DNA of 64,000 bases from Neoceratodus forsteri (taxonomy: Eukaryota; Chordata; Ceratodontiformes; Ceratodontidae), in NCBI GenBank assembly GCA_016271365.2, contig CM057453.1, positions 1,090,885,001 to 1,090,949,000 of the forward strand, written 5' to 3'. Positions 13,301-24,149 of this stretch are shown in pieces. The notes beneath the pieces were generated by a model. The model was not told where the DNA came from. It did no database searches and saw only the letters and a program-made list of their open reading frames with translations. A program made the translations under genes and the position numbers. Within the stretch, counting starts at the first letter, position 1; each line of letters opens with the position of its first letter.

Positions 13301-16300
13301 GTTGTGTGTAGAAGGTCGTCAACAGAAACACAGTCTTGCACTGGACTCGTTAGTCTGGGTGTCTGTGGTGCCAGGAGGCAGTGATATGCCAACCACAGAC
13401 AGCATTTTTTGTACATGATAATACATCACCTATGAGGGACCACCTTTCCTTTAAGCTGTGCGACACCGATGTCCACCAATACTCTGTACATATTACACAT
13501 TGGTCACATAGCATTGTACTAACCTCTGCAAGGCGTACATGAAGTTGTGCCACGTGTAACTGAAAAGGTAACTAGAAATATGACTTTTTGGTACAGAATG
13601 ACTACTGAGGTAATCATTCTGTTGCTGTATGACCCACAACCGGCTCATGGTATGCTTGTGACTTTTTGTGCCTCTTGCAGACTACACAGGATTCAGTCAT
13701 CCAGGAACACTACAATAATTGTTCTATGGGAGACAGTGGTGTGTATACAGTGCCTGGGACTTCAGAGGACAACATTATTATCACTGACACCTTAACTACT
13801 TCTTTCACTGCCAGAGACAGTAGCATGACTGATGCAGGACTCGGCATGTGTGAAATATCACCAGTAACATCAAACACTTCCGAGCAACAAACTTCATCCA
13901 GTGTCAAATGCCGTCAAGTGTCTAGATCAACTCATATACACAGATCACTACTTACACACAAGAAAGGTATGTGTACGTGTTATGCTGTATAAGGTTGTAC
14001 ATCTCTTCCATGCCCACATTGGTACTGATGATCACATGCTGTTCATTGACAGGAACACAGACAACAATGCCAAAGATGGAAGACATCAAAGTTCAGTGTG
14101 ACCTTCTTACAGGTGACAACATTATTCTGAGCAGTGTTCCAGGCCTAACATCATCAACACCAATGCAGTCCCCTTGCCCATCCACTCCTTCATCCATCGG
14201 TGTTGACCATGGTGACAGTGATTCGGAATATGTACCATGTGATCAGTCCCTGTTACGAGCAGGAAGACTTAGGGCAAGTTTACTACTTCAGTTTCATACC
14301 CAATTCCATGAAGAAATGCATGCGTCATGCAATATGTGCCAATCAATACATGCATATCACACATTTCTCTCATTCACAGGTTGAGACAGACACCAAGGCA
14401 CTCTTCACATACTGAACCCAAATACATAGTATGCAGATCATGCCTTGAAGGCCTGTTTGCATACTGCTCTGCTTGTGGCTCACCTACATCAGCTGTGTTC
14501 TCCTCTGACAACCCTGCTAGAAGGTGTGGCACCCTGCTTGTTGTGTATGTGAAGTGGTACAACTGTGGATTAAAGAAGTGTTGGCGTAATCAGCCTGATC
14601 TTGGGCATAACATCCATGGCAATGTATGCATGGCCACCGCAATTTTTACCTCCGGTTGTCCAGTCTCTAAGTGTCTTAGGGTGTTTGAATTCATGAACCT
14701 TGCTGCAATCTCTCACAGTACATATGAGAAGCACCAAAGGGAGCTGATTATGTCCACAATAGACAACACGTGGAAAACACAGCAGTCTCAAATTGTTGCG
14801 CAGTTGAGGCAAATACCAGGCAGTTTAATCCTGGGTGGGGATGGCCGTGCAGACAGCCCGAGGCACTGCGCTAAGTTTGGTTCCTATACTTTGTTGGAAA
14901 ACTGCACAGGGAAGGTCATAAGCATCACACTAGTGCAGGTGAGACATGTACAATAAAAATGTATTCTTCCCGCATCACTACTGCCATATGTTATTGGTCA
15001 GCATCACTATTTCGTGCTTTCTTTGTCAATAGAGCAACGAGGTTAAAAACTCCAATTGGATGGAGTTGGAGGGACTACAGAGGGCACTAATGATGCTTGT
15101 TGAAGAAAGCCAGTTGGCCATCGATGTGTTAATAACTGATCACCACAGACAGATAAATGCTTGGCTTGTGAGTACTCCACTCATGGCAGGTGCCACTCAC
15201 TTCTATGATGTGTGGCACTTGGCCAAAGGTATGACTAACAGTTGACTGTAGGCTAAAAAATTGCATTTCTTTAACTCTGTCAATATTGCGTCAACACCCC
15301 TCTAAGCCCCCTCCTACAGTGCCACATATGGAGCAAAGTGCACCCTGCACAAAGTGTGCATTCAACAACATGTGCTACTGTGTGCTGTTCTGTGACATTG
15401 ACCCAGACATCCTCTCTTCTTTGACAACACAAGACAACATCTACTGTGCCCTGTTGTTTACAACAAAACACCACACCAAACCTGCTGTGCACCACAATGC
15501 CAGTTACATCTTTTCATCTTTGTTTACTGCAAACTCAGCACCCTCTGTGCTGTGCTCCAGGAATGCCCATTCAAGCTTGCCCCGCACTTGTAATAACTAC
15601 ACACCCTATGTTCCATTCCCACTACCCATGCCTGTCCCACCAAGGTCTTGACACTGCTATTTCCAGAGTGTGTTGCACCCAAAACCAAGATCACTGAGCA
15701 AAGATTATGGATCAATACTGATCCACGGGTGCCATGGTCCATTGTTCCCTCCAGAGATACTATACCATCCAGTACATGTTGCATAGTGTAGTGTCCACCC
15801 ACGCCCATACACCAGTAGTCATAGACCCCTAGCAGCACCCACATCCAACAACCCAATACGTGCCACCATGTAGCACACCATGCCTCAGCATACGATGGCC
15901 AGCAAATGCCTGACCGTGACTGTGATATGCTGTAGGTAAGGTCATCTGAACTGTATAACATCATGGTCAACATCAGTCACAGGCTTGCAGTGGCAATGGC
16001 AATAGGGTTATGCAATTCGATGGCATGTGTCCAGTTGTGGGAATGGTGCTGCGAGTAGCTTATGCCTACCGTGGTGGTTGACGCACTGAGGAATTTCTGC
16101 CATTTGACATTGTTCCATGGGTTGGTTTCAAGGGCCATGGCATCATGGTTGCAGTAGTCATAGTTTGGGTTTCATGGCTTTGGTGGGGTGTCCACCACAC
16201 AATGGAAATGTGGGTGTGTCATGACTTTGATGGAATGGTTATGGGTGGTGTGACTGTGAACAGGGTGTGTTCATTGCATTACAAGAATGGTGGAAGTTTA

Positions 16301-19300
16301 ACTGACATGTGATGATCACTGAATAATACAATGTCATTTTTCCAGTTCAAGTAAGGGTAAAGGTGAAAAGGAGCACTGGGATGTCAGGCAAACCAATCCT
16401 GTTTGTACGTTCACAGTCATGCCAGTAGGCACACTATGGGCATGCATGTGTGTCTTTTGCACCATACATTACGAATGTTCACTTTTGCTTTCAGTGGCTG
16501 AATATTACCTTTCTTCATGCTGTGCTTCCAGGTTATGACTGTGTGTCACTCGTTGGCAGTATTCACCACATCCAGGGAAGGCAACAGTTGGTTTGTTGGC
16601 CACACACCAATTTGCACTGGCAGCACGTGATGCAACATTCACAGTAGATGTGCAACACATTGTGATCACACATCTTTTTTTTAGGTACAATTTAGTCATA
16701 CCATCACCATTCTTTGCTTGGCGAATGTATTACTGCCTCTCATCTGGGCACCTTGATATATGATGGACCTTGAACCTTGTGGATTATTGTAACCACTTCA
16801 TAATATGACCAAGGTAACAGGAGCTGTCAGTGTGACTGATTAGACTCCTTGTTGTTCACCATAAGGATACAGTTCCCACACTTTGCTCCACATGTGAACA
16901 TGATCCCCAACAGCACAGATGTTCACTGACATGACTGTAAATGCTGTCACTGTCGACTTTCCTTCCACTTATGTCCTGCTGTTGCCCTCACTCATTTCCT
17001 GTATTCCACCATAATGGACTGACACAAAGCACTCTAGTTACACTTCAGTATTGTCATTTTATCCACACATGGAGGTAGACGCTGAACGGTACCTCATGCC
17101 TTCATATGATTGAGCCTCCCATCTGTCTTATCGCATGACCACCTCCACACCCACATCCAAGAAATGCACATGACCACAGTTCATAGCATGGTGATACCAC
17201 TGGTGATGTGTCAATCAAATTGTTTTGATGTTACTGTCACATATCTTTGACACTAATAATGTTACCGATTACACTGAGTCTGTGTTTCATGACTTGTAGG
17301 TGTTAGAAAGAAGGTGGAAGCTCTCTGTAAGCAGAGAGGAATGGAAAACATCATACCCTGGAAAAAGAGTATTAACAACCATATATCCTGGGTGGCGTCA
17401 TCATCTCCCCGTGGTGACACAGAACTGATAAGGGCAAAGTGGGATGCAATGATACGCCACGTGCAAAACACACATGAACATCAAAGCACACTTTTGCCAG
17501 CATGTAAACATGGGATGCTGACTGGACGTGAACGTAACAAAAAGTGGCTCATGCCAGGTAATCACTTCCACTGTATTTTACCATTCATCATTATACTGTC
17601 CACCTTCTGTAATACCCTCCTCTTTCAGATGTCCTTCGGATTGTCACTATCAACTGGTCTTGCTGTGTTATATCTTTTCACCATGTTGGCAGCAGTATCT
17701 GCCAGGATCCAAAGCAAACCTCTGTTTTCCATTGTTCAGTGTGACTGAAAATGGCATGATCACTGCTACAGTGCTGTCATGAACTGTTGTCACTGACACT
17801 GATAATCCATGGCAAAATTACATGCGTGTGGACATAATAAGAGGAATTTCTAATAACGACTATCTCCATTCCATAACATTCCTGAAAGATAACAGTCTTG
17901 GAACTGTAAGTTGTCTGCCACACTTTACCACAATATCATACCACTTTTCCAGCATTGCACTGAACCCAGTATTGTCTTCTGTTGCACCACTGATTGTCAG
18001 CACAACAATATTTGTAGTGCTGTCGCACAAACAGTTAGCACATGCTGTATCACCTTGTATTGTGCCATATGACACATCACAACATGGTGACCGTTTCAGT
18101 ATTTAGAAGTTGCACGTTACAAATGTTTTCAGTCATACACAGTATTGATTTTGAACTGTGATTCTTTCTTAGCAGCATTACTTTTCTGTAATCATGTGGA
18201 CGCTATCAGCATGTTCTCATGAGTGGTTATTCACTTTGCTACTGTGCTCCAACCATAGCGTTGCTGCCAATTTAAGATAGTTTCTGAAACTTGCCTTTCA
18301 ATGTGATACTGTTTTACCATTCCTGTAGGTAACGCTGATACAGAGAAGCTTCTGACAATTCTAGAAAGTCCAGTGCTGGTCAAGGACATCACCAGACTAT
18401 CTCCCATGCAGCAAACTTCATCTGTGGAGGATTTTCATACCACTATTTTACACTTTGCACCCAAACACACTGCCTACTCATTCCAAGAAATGCAGTGCAG
18501 GTAATATTCCAATGAAGTGATACATTCGTGTGAAGTACCAAAAGGACAGTAAATCGTTTAAATGTACTGTTTCATTGCTGTCACCTGGGACAACAGATAT
18601 AGGTTACTGATTACACCAGAGTGTTCATCAGTGTTGTAAGAAAATACAAACACGTGACCATGCAAAATTGCAAAATTGACAGCAGGCAAACTCATAATGT
18701 TCTATGAAGTGTGCTTGACTGTGCACCTAGCAGCAATCATACTGCTTTTGGTGCTCAGTAACCCACCCCTCCTCCACTGACCCTACCCATGTAACCTGTC
18801 ACACTCACCCCTCTTCAAATGAGTATGGAAAAGTCCTGTGATATCACATCCACTGCTAATGCTGCAGCACATATCTGTCACTGCTGCCATGGCCAGGGCT
18901 GTGTCCAAGAATGCTTTTTTCATGTCTCAAGTTATTTCACATCCCTGCAGCATTTCCTACCATACCTTGGACTGTAATACAGCCTTACCTCCTGTTTCCG
19001 AAAGAGAGGTGTCAAGGCAGGTGAACAGAGAGGTACAGTGCAACAAAACGTGACCACATGTCAAGGCAAAAACATAATGAGGCATCCCTGCACTGTTGTG
19101 GAGATGGTAGTTGTGCTTTTACTCAGAAGTTGACCACCATTGACCCGGTGAGGTTCATTTGTTGCCCAGACTGAAGTTTTTTACCACCACTTTAACAACA
19201 CACATTTGCGGACGGTGGTCTCTGCTTCATTGTGGCTCTTTTTCCTGGTCTGGAAGTGGATCACATGATGAAGGGTGCCACAAATTTATGCAACACCCAC

Positions 19301-22300
19301 AACAGCATTTTAAGTTGCACGACCTCTGGCATGGCTAACCATGGTTCTTTGATGTGTTCAGTGGTCAACGATGACTTTTGTCATACAGCACACATTCCAT
19401 GTCACTACTGAATAAAACTACAAAAAGGCACAATATAGTAATCATGTATCTGTGTCTTTTAACTTTTGACTTTCTGTACTTCTTTACATCCAGATTATAT
19501 CTAGCAGCACTCCATTTTAACGAAAACTATGGCAATGAAGTGCTGAGTGATGATGCTGGAAAGCCTCGGTTGGCCATCTACTTCAGCAAAGCCAAGAAAG
19601 GGGAGCCCTCTGTCAGGTGATTGAAATCAGCTTCAACATATGGTAACTACAGACATGCTGCTCGTGGTCCACCATTCATTTTTCCTAACAGCTGTGTCAC
19701 ACTTTAAGTATTTTATGTTATTACATGAGTATCATTTACACCTGCAATGCTAAATTTCACATCCATCCCAAAAAACAGAACACGTCTTTCATCGTTCCCA
19801 AGAAAAACGTCCTAACAATCTGTCACAGCTTACCCCAACATTGCTTTCCATTTGTTAAAGAGATGTCTTAATGGACATGTTGCTAAATTTGTAGCAGTAG
19901 GACTTCTTCAGGGCAGACTTCTTCTGCCATGAAGAGAGATGTATTGTACTATTCACAGGGCATTAAGATGCATGTTCTGTGTGCAGGTCATACAGTACCG
20001 ATATACAGGCTGCATATGCTCACAAAATCAGTACCAGTACAGATAAGTCTTACAATTAATGAATGTTTCATAATCACTGCTGACAGCAATGAGTAAACAC
20101 AATGTTGTTCCTTAAGACATGCTGCTTTCTGCTGACTACCTCCGTGGCGACAAGCCACGATTGACCAGTTGGCATGCTGTCAGCCAGGGTTTGTGCCACC
20201 GGCCGTGTAACAGGAGAGTAGACCTGCATGGAGTAAGTGAAGAGCATCGATAGGATGATTCATTGGTGGGGTTGCCATCTTTAACTCCTGCTTGGTGGAT
20301 TGGAGACATACTGCTCTGCACGGCCTAAATGCAGCTATGCACGTCACCACCCAGGAATGTTCATGACACCATGACATGGTGGTAGGGTGGTTCAAAAACG
20401 GTAAAGCATAACAGCTGCCCTCATGATTTTCATTTTATTTATTTTTTATTTATTTAGTTTTTGTTGATCGGGTAAGTGTACTAGACAAATCCTGCCTATT
20501 TTCAGGCACGACCTGGAGGAGTCAGATACAGATGAATGCCAACTGACCTTGAGCCAGATTAAGCTGTTGGTGGTATTTTTAGTGAATGAGGGAAATTTGG
20601 CCAGGACACCGGGGAAATTCCCCTACTCTTTTCGATAAGTGCCATGGGATCGTTAACATCCACCTGAACTACCACCAATCCAGGCAGATGGGACCTCGGT
20701 TTAACGTCTCATCTGAAACACAGCACCTCAGAAGTGCAACACCCCTCTCATGCTGTACTACAGTGTCACTACTGGGATATTAACCCAAGTGCCAGATGTG
20801 GGAACTGAGTCCACAGTCCTCTGATTGCCCAGCCTCAGAGGCGAGTGTGCTACCTACAGAGCCACTGACACTGCTATGATGGCAGTTCACATGTCCAGTA
20901 CCACAAACTATTGCTTAACCCAGAGCAGTGACCTCACCCACACCCTAGTAGGATGTCATACAGTGCCTTCTGTTGTACCAATGTACAATCCCGGTTGTCA
21001 ATATTAGAAGGTCACCACATGACAAAGGGAAATGCCTGGTCAGTGGTGGAGTATGTGTGATGATAGTCAGCAGACAGCGGTTGGAAGGAGTATTGCCTGT
21101 TGTTAAGACGGATTGTCCGCCATAAAGACAGTGCATCCAGGACAGAGCTGTAGGAGGTAATAGAACATGCTCAAAAAATAGAAATGATGATGCTGTACAT
21201 TTGTAACATGCTTTTATTAATTTATTTCAAAGTTATACAAGGAAAGTATACTAGGCATAGTACTGCTCATTTCCAGATGCATCGGGGGATATAAGGAATA
21301 CACAGTTGTATACAAAATTACTATAAAGTATAACCTGAACAGCAATGAACAATGAAACAGCTTAATCAAATAAGAAAAACTGATCAAACATCAGAATTGA
21401 CAAGTTTACCTGCACAGTCAACAAACAGAGCCTACAACCTACGCAGGTATGTGAGAGCAAACAATATTTCATTAGCAAGATGGTTAGGAGCAGGTACAGG
21501 AGCTGGAGAAATGGTCTCTGAGGGGAGTGCTGAAGGAATGGGAGGTACAGGCCTGTCAAATGGCAGAGGGAAGACAAATCAACAATTTAGACATTCGATA
21601 GGAGAAGGCAGCCTAGCAGGCAGAGGCAGACATGCAACAGACAAACAGCAAACGGTTGTCATAATGTCTGAAGGAGTTGGGAGGGACCAATAAGACAGCA
21701 GAGACTGCTTCAAAAGCTTAGCTGTAAGGGTACAGCAGTGAGCATGACACCTGCCCTGAAGTATAGGGAAGTATAGGGATTGTTCGTGGACACAATAGTG
21801 TGTATTGGGAGGACTGTCAAGGGTAAAGTGGCAGAAAGAGCGTAAGATGGTGTTAAGTCTATCTAGGGAAGTTTTCTGAGTGCCACTGTACAGTAAAACC
21901 CTGTGAGTTGAAAATAGGGAGAATCATTTTATCTTCTATTTCAGGTTGGGCCAGCAGCAGGATGAACCCACGGCTGCGACACAGGGCACCCACCTTTGGG
22001 TGCAATTTCTTGTGGATGGTCTCAATATGTACAGAAAACTTGAGCTGTTGCCTGATAGACACAGAAAGGTATCTAAAGGAGGATGACCATTCATCCAGCT
22101 TACTCCCAACCAGGGTGTTGAAATGAGGGAAGGAAAGGAGGTGATAGACTCTTCCTTGTGCCAAAGGTCATGGAGACTGTCTCTGTGGTGTTCAGGAAGA
22201 GATGATTAGTGCATATGCAGAGCTGGACATCCAGGAAGTCATGCTGTAGTCCGGTTGCCACATCAGAGGTAGAGGGGCCAGATGTAAACAGAACAGTGTC

Positions 22301-24149
22301 ATACACATGCATGTGGATGGATGAGTGTGGTCAAGCAGAGGGCATGTTATTGAGGAAGAGGGAGAACAGCAGAGGGCACAGGACAGGGCAATGAGGAACA
22401 CAAGTGGTGATGGGGGAGGAGGAGGAGATTGACTTCCACATCCTGACAGATTGTGACATACACACAAGATCTGAGTGGAATCAGCTGGTGGCCTCATTGG
22501 AGAGCCCTGACAATGAAAGCTTGGATAGGAGGAGAGTGTGTGAAACACTGTGAAAAACCTTTGCAAGGCTGACAAAAATGGCAGAGGTTATGAGGACCTG
22601 GTCAATGCTGGGATGGATGGATTCAGTAAGCCTTAGCAGGGAGGTACTGGTGGAGTGCGACTTCCTAAACCGATATTCACATTGTGACGTCTTACTAATT
22701 GTGAATAACACAGTATCAGAAACCCCACATCTCTGTATCCTGTTCCACCACATTACCCCAGATGAAGTTTATAAGGCCTTTCTCCCACTGAAGATCGCCA
22801 AGTAGAAATGTCCCACCGGCCTGGACTTCAAAATGCTTCTCCTGGGTGAGATGTACATCATCTCACCCCTTGCCTCTGTTTTCAACCTCTCTTTCTCTCT
22901 TGCTTATATCTTATCAGAATGGAAACATGCCACCATCATCCCCATCACCTGAGGTGGCAACTCTATCTACCTTGTAAATTAACACCCTATCTCCCTCCTC
23001 AACATTCTATGAAAGCCACAGAAACATCTTGACATCCTCGACTTCTTCTCCTTCCCTGTCCCCAAGTCTTCGTGTGAAGAAAGAGGTGTGGTCAAGGAAG
23101 AAGGAGATCTGGGACAGTACAAGATGTTTCTGTACCTTTGCAAGAATGGGGATGAGGGAGATAGGGTGTTAATTTCCATGGTAGGAGGGGTTTCCACCTT
23201 TGGTGATTGGGATGACGGTGGTGTGTTTCCATTCCATTGACATATAATCAAGAGAGAAAAAGAGATTGAAAATAGAGACAAGGGGTGAAGTGATGGTGGA
23301 GTCAGCCAGGAGAACCATGCTTGATTGCAGGCCGGTGGGACAATTGTGCTTGGCAGTCTTCAGCGCAAGAAGGCACTTATATACTTAATCCGGGTTAATG
23401 TTGCGGAAGGGGATACAGAGATGTATGGTTTCTGATGCTAACTGTGTCATTCACAGTTAGTAAAATGTCACAATGCAAAGAAATGGATAATACTATTTTA
23501 CAATTCTGTATGGTCTTCACGTGCACCGTCATGACCAAACATCATTGATGTTTCTTACATTCAGAATATGCACAAGACATCATGCAGAAAGTTCTAACCA
23601 CCATGTTTGTGGATGATGAGAAGCAGAAGCTATTGAAGCAGTACAAGGAATTTAAAGAACCACCCAGTCGCGCATCTGTATTTGGTGATGTGGACAGAGA
23701 AGGCGCTATGCATGCTTACAGAAGTCGATTCAACATTACATAGGGTACCCTAGTCAAAGGAGGTCACCATCCGCTGTACAGGGTGATCACTGTTTGCACC
23801 GATGATTTTTTCTCATGCTGTGAATGTACATGTTTACTGTTTGTTACAGGCACATCTATGGAGGTTCTCTACATAGCTTCCCTGGTTCTCACTTTGTTTA
23901 CCCTAAGACAGCACTTTTTTGGTACAGAAACCATGTCACAGCACCTGTTCCAAACTTTGTACATCATTCCTCTGAGGTTGCCTTGTCTTTAGCCATTATG
24001 CAAGCTGTAAAAAAGTTTCAGTAAAGGAAACTGTTTGCATGTGACTGTAGTAACTGTAGCAATGATTACATAATGCAATTCACAATTGCATTCTTTCACC
24101 TGATACTCCTGAATTTCCTAGACATATGCTATACGATGATGTCAATAAA
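9943..24149 (+). CDS. THAP-domain Kolobok-type DDE transposase-like gene, nine exons found
   Basis: Nine coding exons on the plus strand can be joined across consensus splice sites to give roughly 790 residues ending at TAG 23741-23743, with a poly(A) signal AATAAA at 24144-24149. The order is an N-terminal THAP zinc finger (residues about 1-85), a Ser/Thr-rich linker, a Cys-rich segment, then the blocks expected of Kolobok transposases: G-D-G-R-x-D-S-P (about residue 450), T-D-H-H (about 520), D-V-W-H (about 543) and H-F-N-E-N (about 700). THAP domains bind DNA, and Kolobok transposases are TTAA-targeting DDE enzymes; both statements are family knowledge. No stop or frameshift interrupts the exons, while the introns are full of decayed repeats. 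This suggests selection on the protein or a recent origin. Two points are unresolved: the exon 3/4 junction, and a phase mismatch between exons 8 and 9 that implies a missing small exon. A P-element/THAP9-like assignment is less likely. Confidence 0.72.
10950..11185 (+). mobile_element. CR1-like LINE fragment, reverse transcriptase
   Basis: The reading frame at 10939-11184 contains the block CHFADDSRMYS followed by V-D-N-M-K-x-D-L, which matches the catalytic F-A-D-D region of CR1 reverse transcriptases. It also resembles the corresponding block of the CR1 copy at 37848-38468. The region before it is a degraded 'PxGxV' segment. It lies sense in intron 1 of the THAP/Kolobok gene. Confidence 0.65.
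11860..12330 (+). mobile_element. CR1-like LINE fragment, endonuclease
   Basis: The translation shows an I-T-D-T-W block, then P-G-H-K-L-F-W-R-D-R-D-K-R-K near 11970-12015, and in another frame V-Y-R-P-P-A-L-K-E-D-I-D-R-E-L around 12140-12190. These match successive blocks of the CR1 apurinic-type endonuclease, also seen on the minus strand at 39280-39980. Stops and frameshifts are present. Confidence 0.6.
13681..13966 (+). CDS. Exon 2: Ser/Thr-rich linker
   Basis: The acceptor is CCTCTTGCAG at 13671-13680 and the donor is AAG followed by GTATGT at 13967. The exon enters in phase 0, matching exon 1, and leaves in phase 1. It encodes about 95 residues rich in Ser and Thr with no recognised domain, as expected for the linker between a THAP domain and a catalytic core. 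Confidence 0.7.
14053..14273 (+). CDS. Exon 3: linker, ends at a GC-type donor
   Basis: The acceptor is TTGACAG at 14046-14052. Phase 1 entry joins G to GA, matching exon 2. The frame stays open to 14273, where AGG is followed by GCAAGT, the classic minor-class GC donor (GC-AG intron). Leaving there gives phase 0. Other in-frame GT donors in this stretch are weak. The protein is a Ser/Pro/Asp-rich linker. Confidence 0.6.
14390..14938 (+). CDS. Exon 4: Cys-rich region and first catalytic Asp
   Basis: The open frame encodes a Cys-rich block (CRSCLEGLFAYCSACG), a helical middle part, and then LILGGDGRADSPRHCAKFGS, the block that carries the first catalytic Asp in Kolobok transposases. The donor is CAG followed by GTGAGA at 14939, phase 0. 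The strongest acceptor by eye (TTCTCTCATTCACAG at 14379) is out of phase with exon 3. The next AG at 14388-14389 restores the frame and is used here. Alternatively exon 3 ends at a different donor. Confidence 0.7.
15033..15228 (+). CDS. Exon 5: second catalytic block
   Basis: The acceptor is TTTCTTTGTCAATAG at 15032 and the donor is AAAG followed by GTATGA. Phase 0 in, phase 1 out. It encodes QSNEV/NSNxME-type residues, then DVLITDHHRQI, where family members usually have T-D-R-H, and ends with FYDVWHLAKG. The D of TDHH is the likely second catalytic residue. The Arg-to-His change in this copy is notable. Confidence 0.75.
15229..17299 (+). other. Intron 5, nothing further recognised
   Basis: The intron starts GTATGA and ends CATGACTTGTAG, with phase 1 on both sides. 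It contains long chance ORFs (for example 15524-15973 on the minus strand) without motifs. Confidence 0.55.
17300..17557 (+). CDS. Exon 6: transposase core, W-rich helical block
   Basis: The acceptor is GACTTGTAG and the donor is CCAG followed by GTAATC. Phase 1 in, phase 1 out. It encodes VRKKVEALCKQ, IPWKKSINNHISWVASSS, and a segment with a histidine-rich HVQNTHEHQS block followed by KKWLMPG. This order matches vertebrate and cnidarian THAP/Kolobok proteins as I know them. No stops. Confidence 0.75.
17558..18328 (+). other. Intron 6, nothing further recognised
   Basis: The intron starts GTAATC and ends TTACCATTCCTGTAG. It contains short motif-less ORFs only. Confidence 0.55.
18329..18500 (+). 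CDS. Exon 7: transposase core
   Basis: The acceptor is CCATTCCTGTAG and the donor is TGCAG followed by GTAATA. Phase 1 in, phase 2 out. It encodes VLVKDITRLSPMQQTSSVED, then F-H-T-T-I-L-H-F-A-P-K-H, a well-conserved family block. The frame is fully open. Confidence 0.76.
18501..19493 (+). other. Intron 7, nothing further recognised
   Basis: The intron starts GTAATA and ends in the pyrimidine-rich CTTCTTTACATCCAG. No repeat family was recognised inside. Confidence 0.55.
19494..19616 (+). CDS. Exon 8: block with the putative catalytic Glu
   Basis: The acceptor is CTTTACATCCAG and the donor is TCAG followed by GTGATT. Phase 2 in, phase 2 out. It encodes RLYLAALHFNENYGNE, the block in which the third acidic residue of Kolobok enzymes is expected, then YFSKAKKGEPSVR. 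The next located exon needs phase 1, so a short exon is probably missing between them. Confidence 0.75.
20400..20872 (-). mobile_element. tRNA-derived SINE, minus strand
   Basis: Read on the minus strand from 20872, it starts with a tRNA-like head: an A-box-like GTGGCTCTGTAGGTAGCAC and a B-box-like segment near 20790-20810. The body contains the widely found 'GATGAGACGTTAAACCGAGG' type segment near 20695-20715. It ends in an AT-rich tail near 20425-20460 on the plus strand. This arrangement is known from SINEs in sharks, ray-finned fish and other vertebrates. It lies antisense in the transposase gene intron. Confidence 0.65.
21700..23480 (-). mobile_element. L2/Rex1-like LINE with an internal inverted duplication
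   Basis: Minus-strand frames give reverse-transcriptase blocks: V-S-L-A-K-V-F-H-S-V-S-H-T-L-L near 22540-22570, a degraded Y-D-T-V-L-F-T-S-G-P-S-T block near 22260-22310 (where Y-A-D-D is expected), and downstream blocks to about 21860. The same family occurs at 47600-56780. Upstream of 22675 the LINE is present twice, head to head: 22675-23073 reads on the plus strand and 23480-23075 on the minus strand. It lies antisense inside the transposase gene. It is non-coding now. Confidence 0.68.
22675..23480. repeat. Palindromic LINE segment, arms about 400 bp
   Basis: The arms 22675-23073 and 23075-23480 are inverted copies of the same LINE reverse-transcriptase segment, at roughly 80 percent identity by eye, meeting at CTTCGTGTGAAG (23068-23079). 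Matching stretches include GAATGGAAACAYRCCACC and AATTAACACCCTATCTCCCTC in both arms. Confidence 0.7.
23565..23743 (+). CDS. Exon 9: terminal exon of the THAP/Kolobok gene
   Basis: The acceptor is TGTTTCTTACATTCAG at 23564. The reading frame EYAQDIMQKVLTTMFVDDEK runs through a Lys/Glu-rich segment to AYRSRFNIT and TAG 23741-23743. This matches the C-terminal tail of the family (an acidic 'DDLM'-like start and an R-F ending). It requires phase 1 entry, which exon 8 does not supply. Confidence 0.68.
24144..24149 (+). promoter_or_regulatory. Poly(A) signal AATAAA of the THAP/Kolobok gene
   Basis: This is a canonical hexamer 400 bp after the stop codon. It lies only 210 bp from the stop codon of the convergent ballast-domain pseudogene. 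Confidence 0.55.

Larger units (their letters stand above)
10339..13680 (+). other. Intron 1, with CR1 LINE fragments
   Basis: The intron runs from GTGAGT to a pyrimidine-rich CCTCTTGCAG and joins two phase-0 ends. It holds two plus-strand CR1 fragments (about 10950-11185 and 11860-12330). The rest has only short ORFs with no family resemblance. Confidence 0.65.
19617..23564 (+). other. Intron region between exons 8 and 9, repeat-filled
   Basis: This interval holds a tRNA-headed SINE (about 20400-20872, -) and an inverted LINE cluster (about 21700-23480). It should also hold a small exon whose length leaves remainder 2 when divided by 3, because exon 8 ends in phase 2 and exon 9 starts in phase 1. 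I could not locate it. The stretch 20105-20400 is unassigned. Confidence 0.5.

Noticed and set aside
15524..15973. 149-codon minus-strand ORF in intron 5
   Set aside because: No family motif, and it lies opposite an intron whose flanking exons match in phase. A chance ORF is likely.
20454..20471. Tiny exon candidate between TTATTTATTTAG and GTAAGT that would fix the exon 8/9 phase
   Set aside because: It has the right length remainder but contains an in-frame TGA, and it lies in the AT-rich SINE tail.
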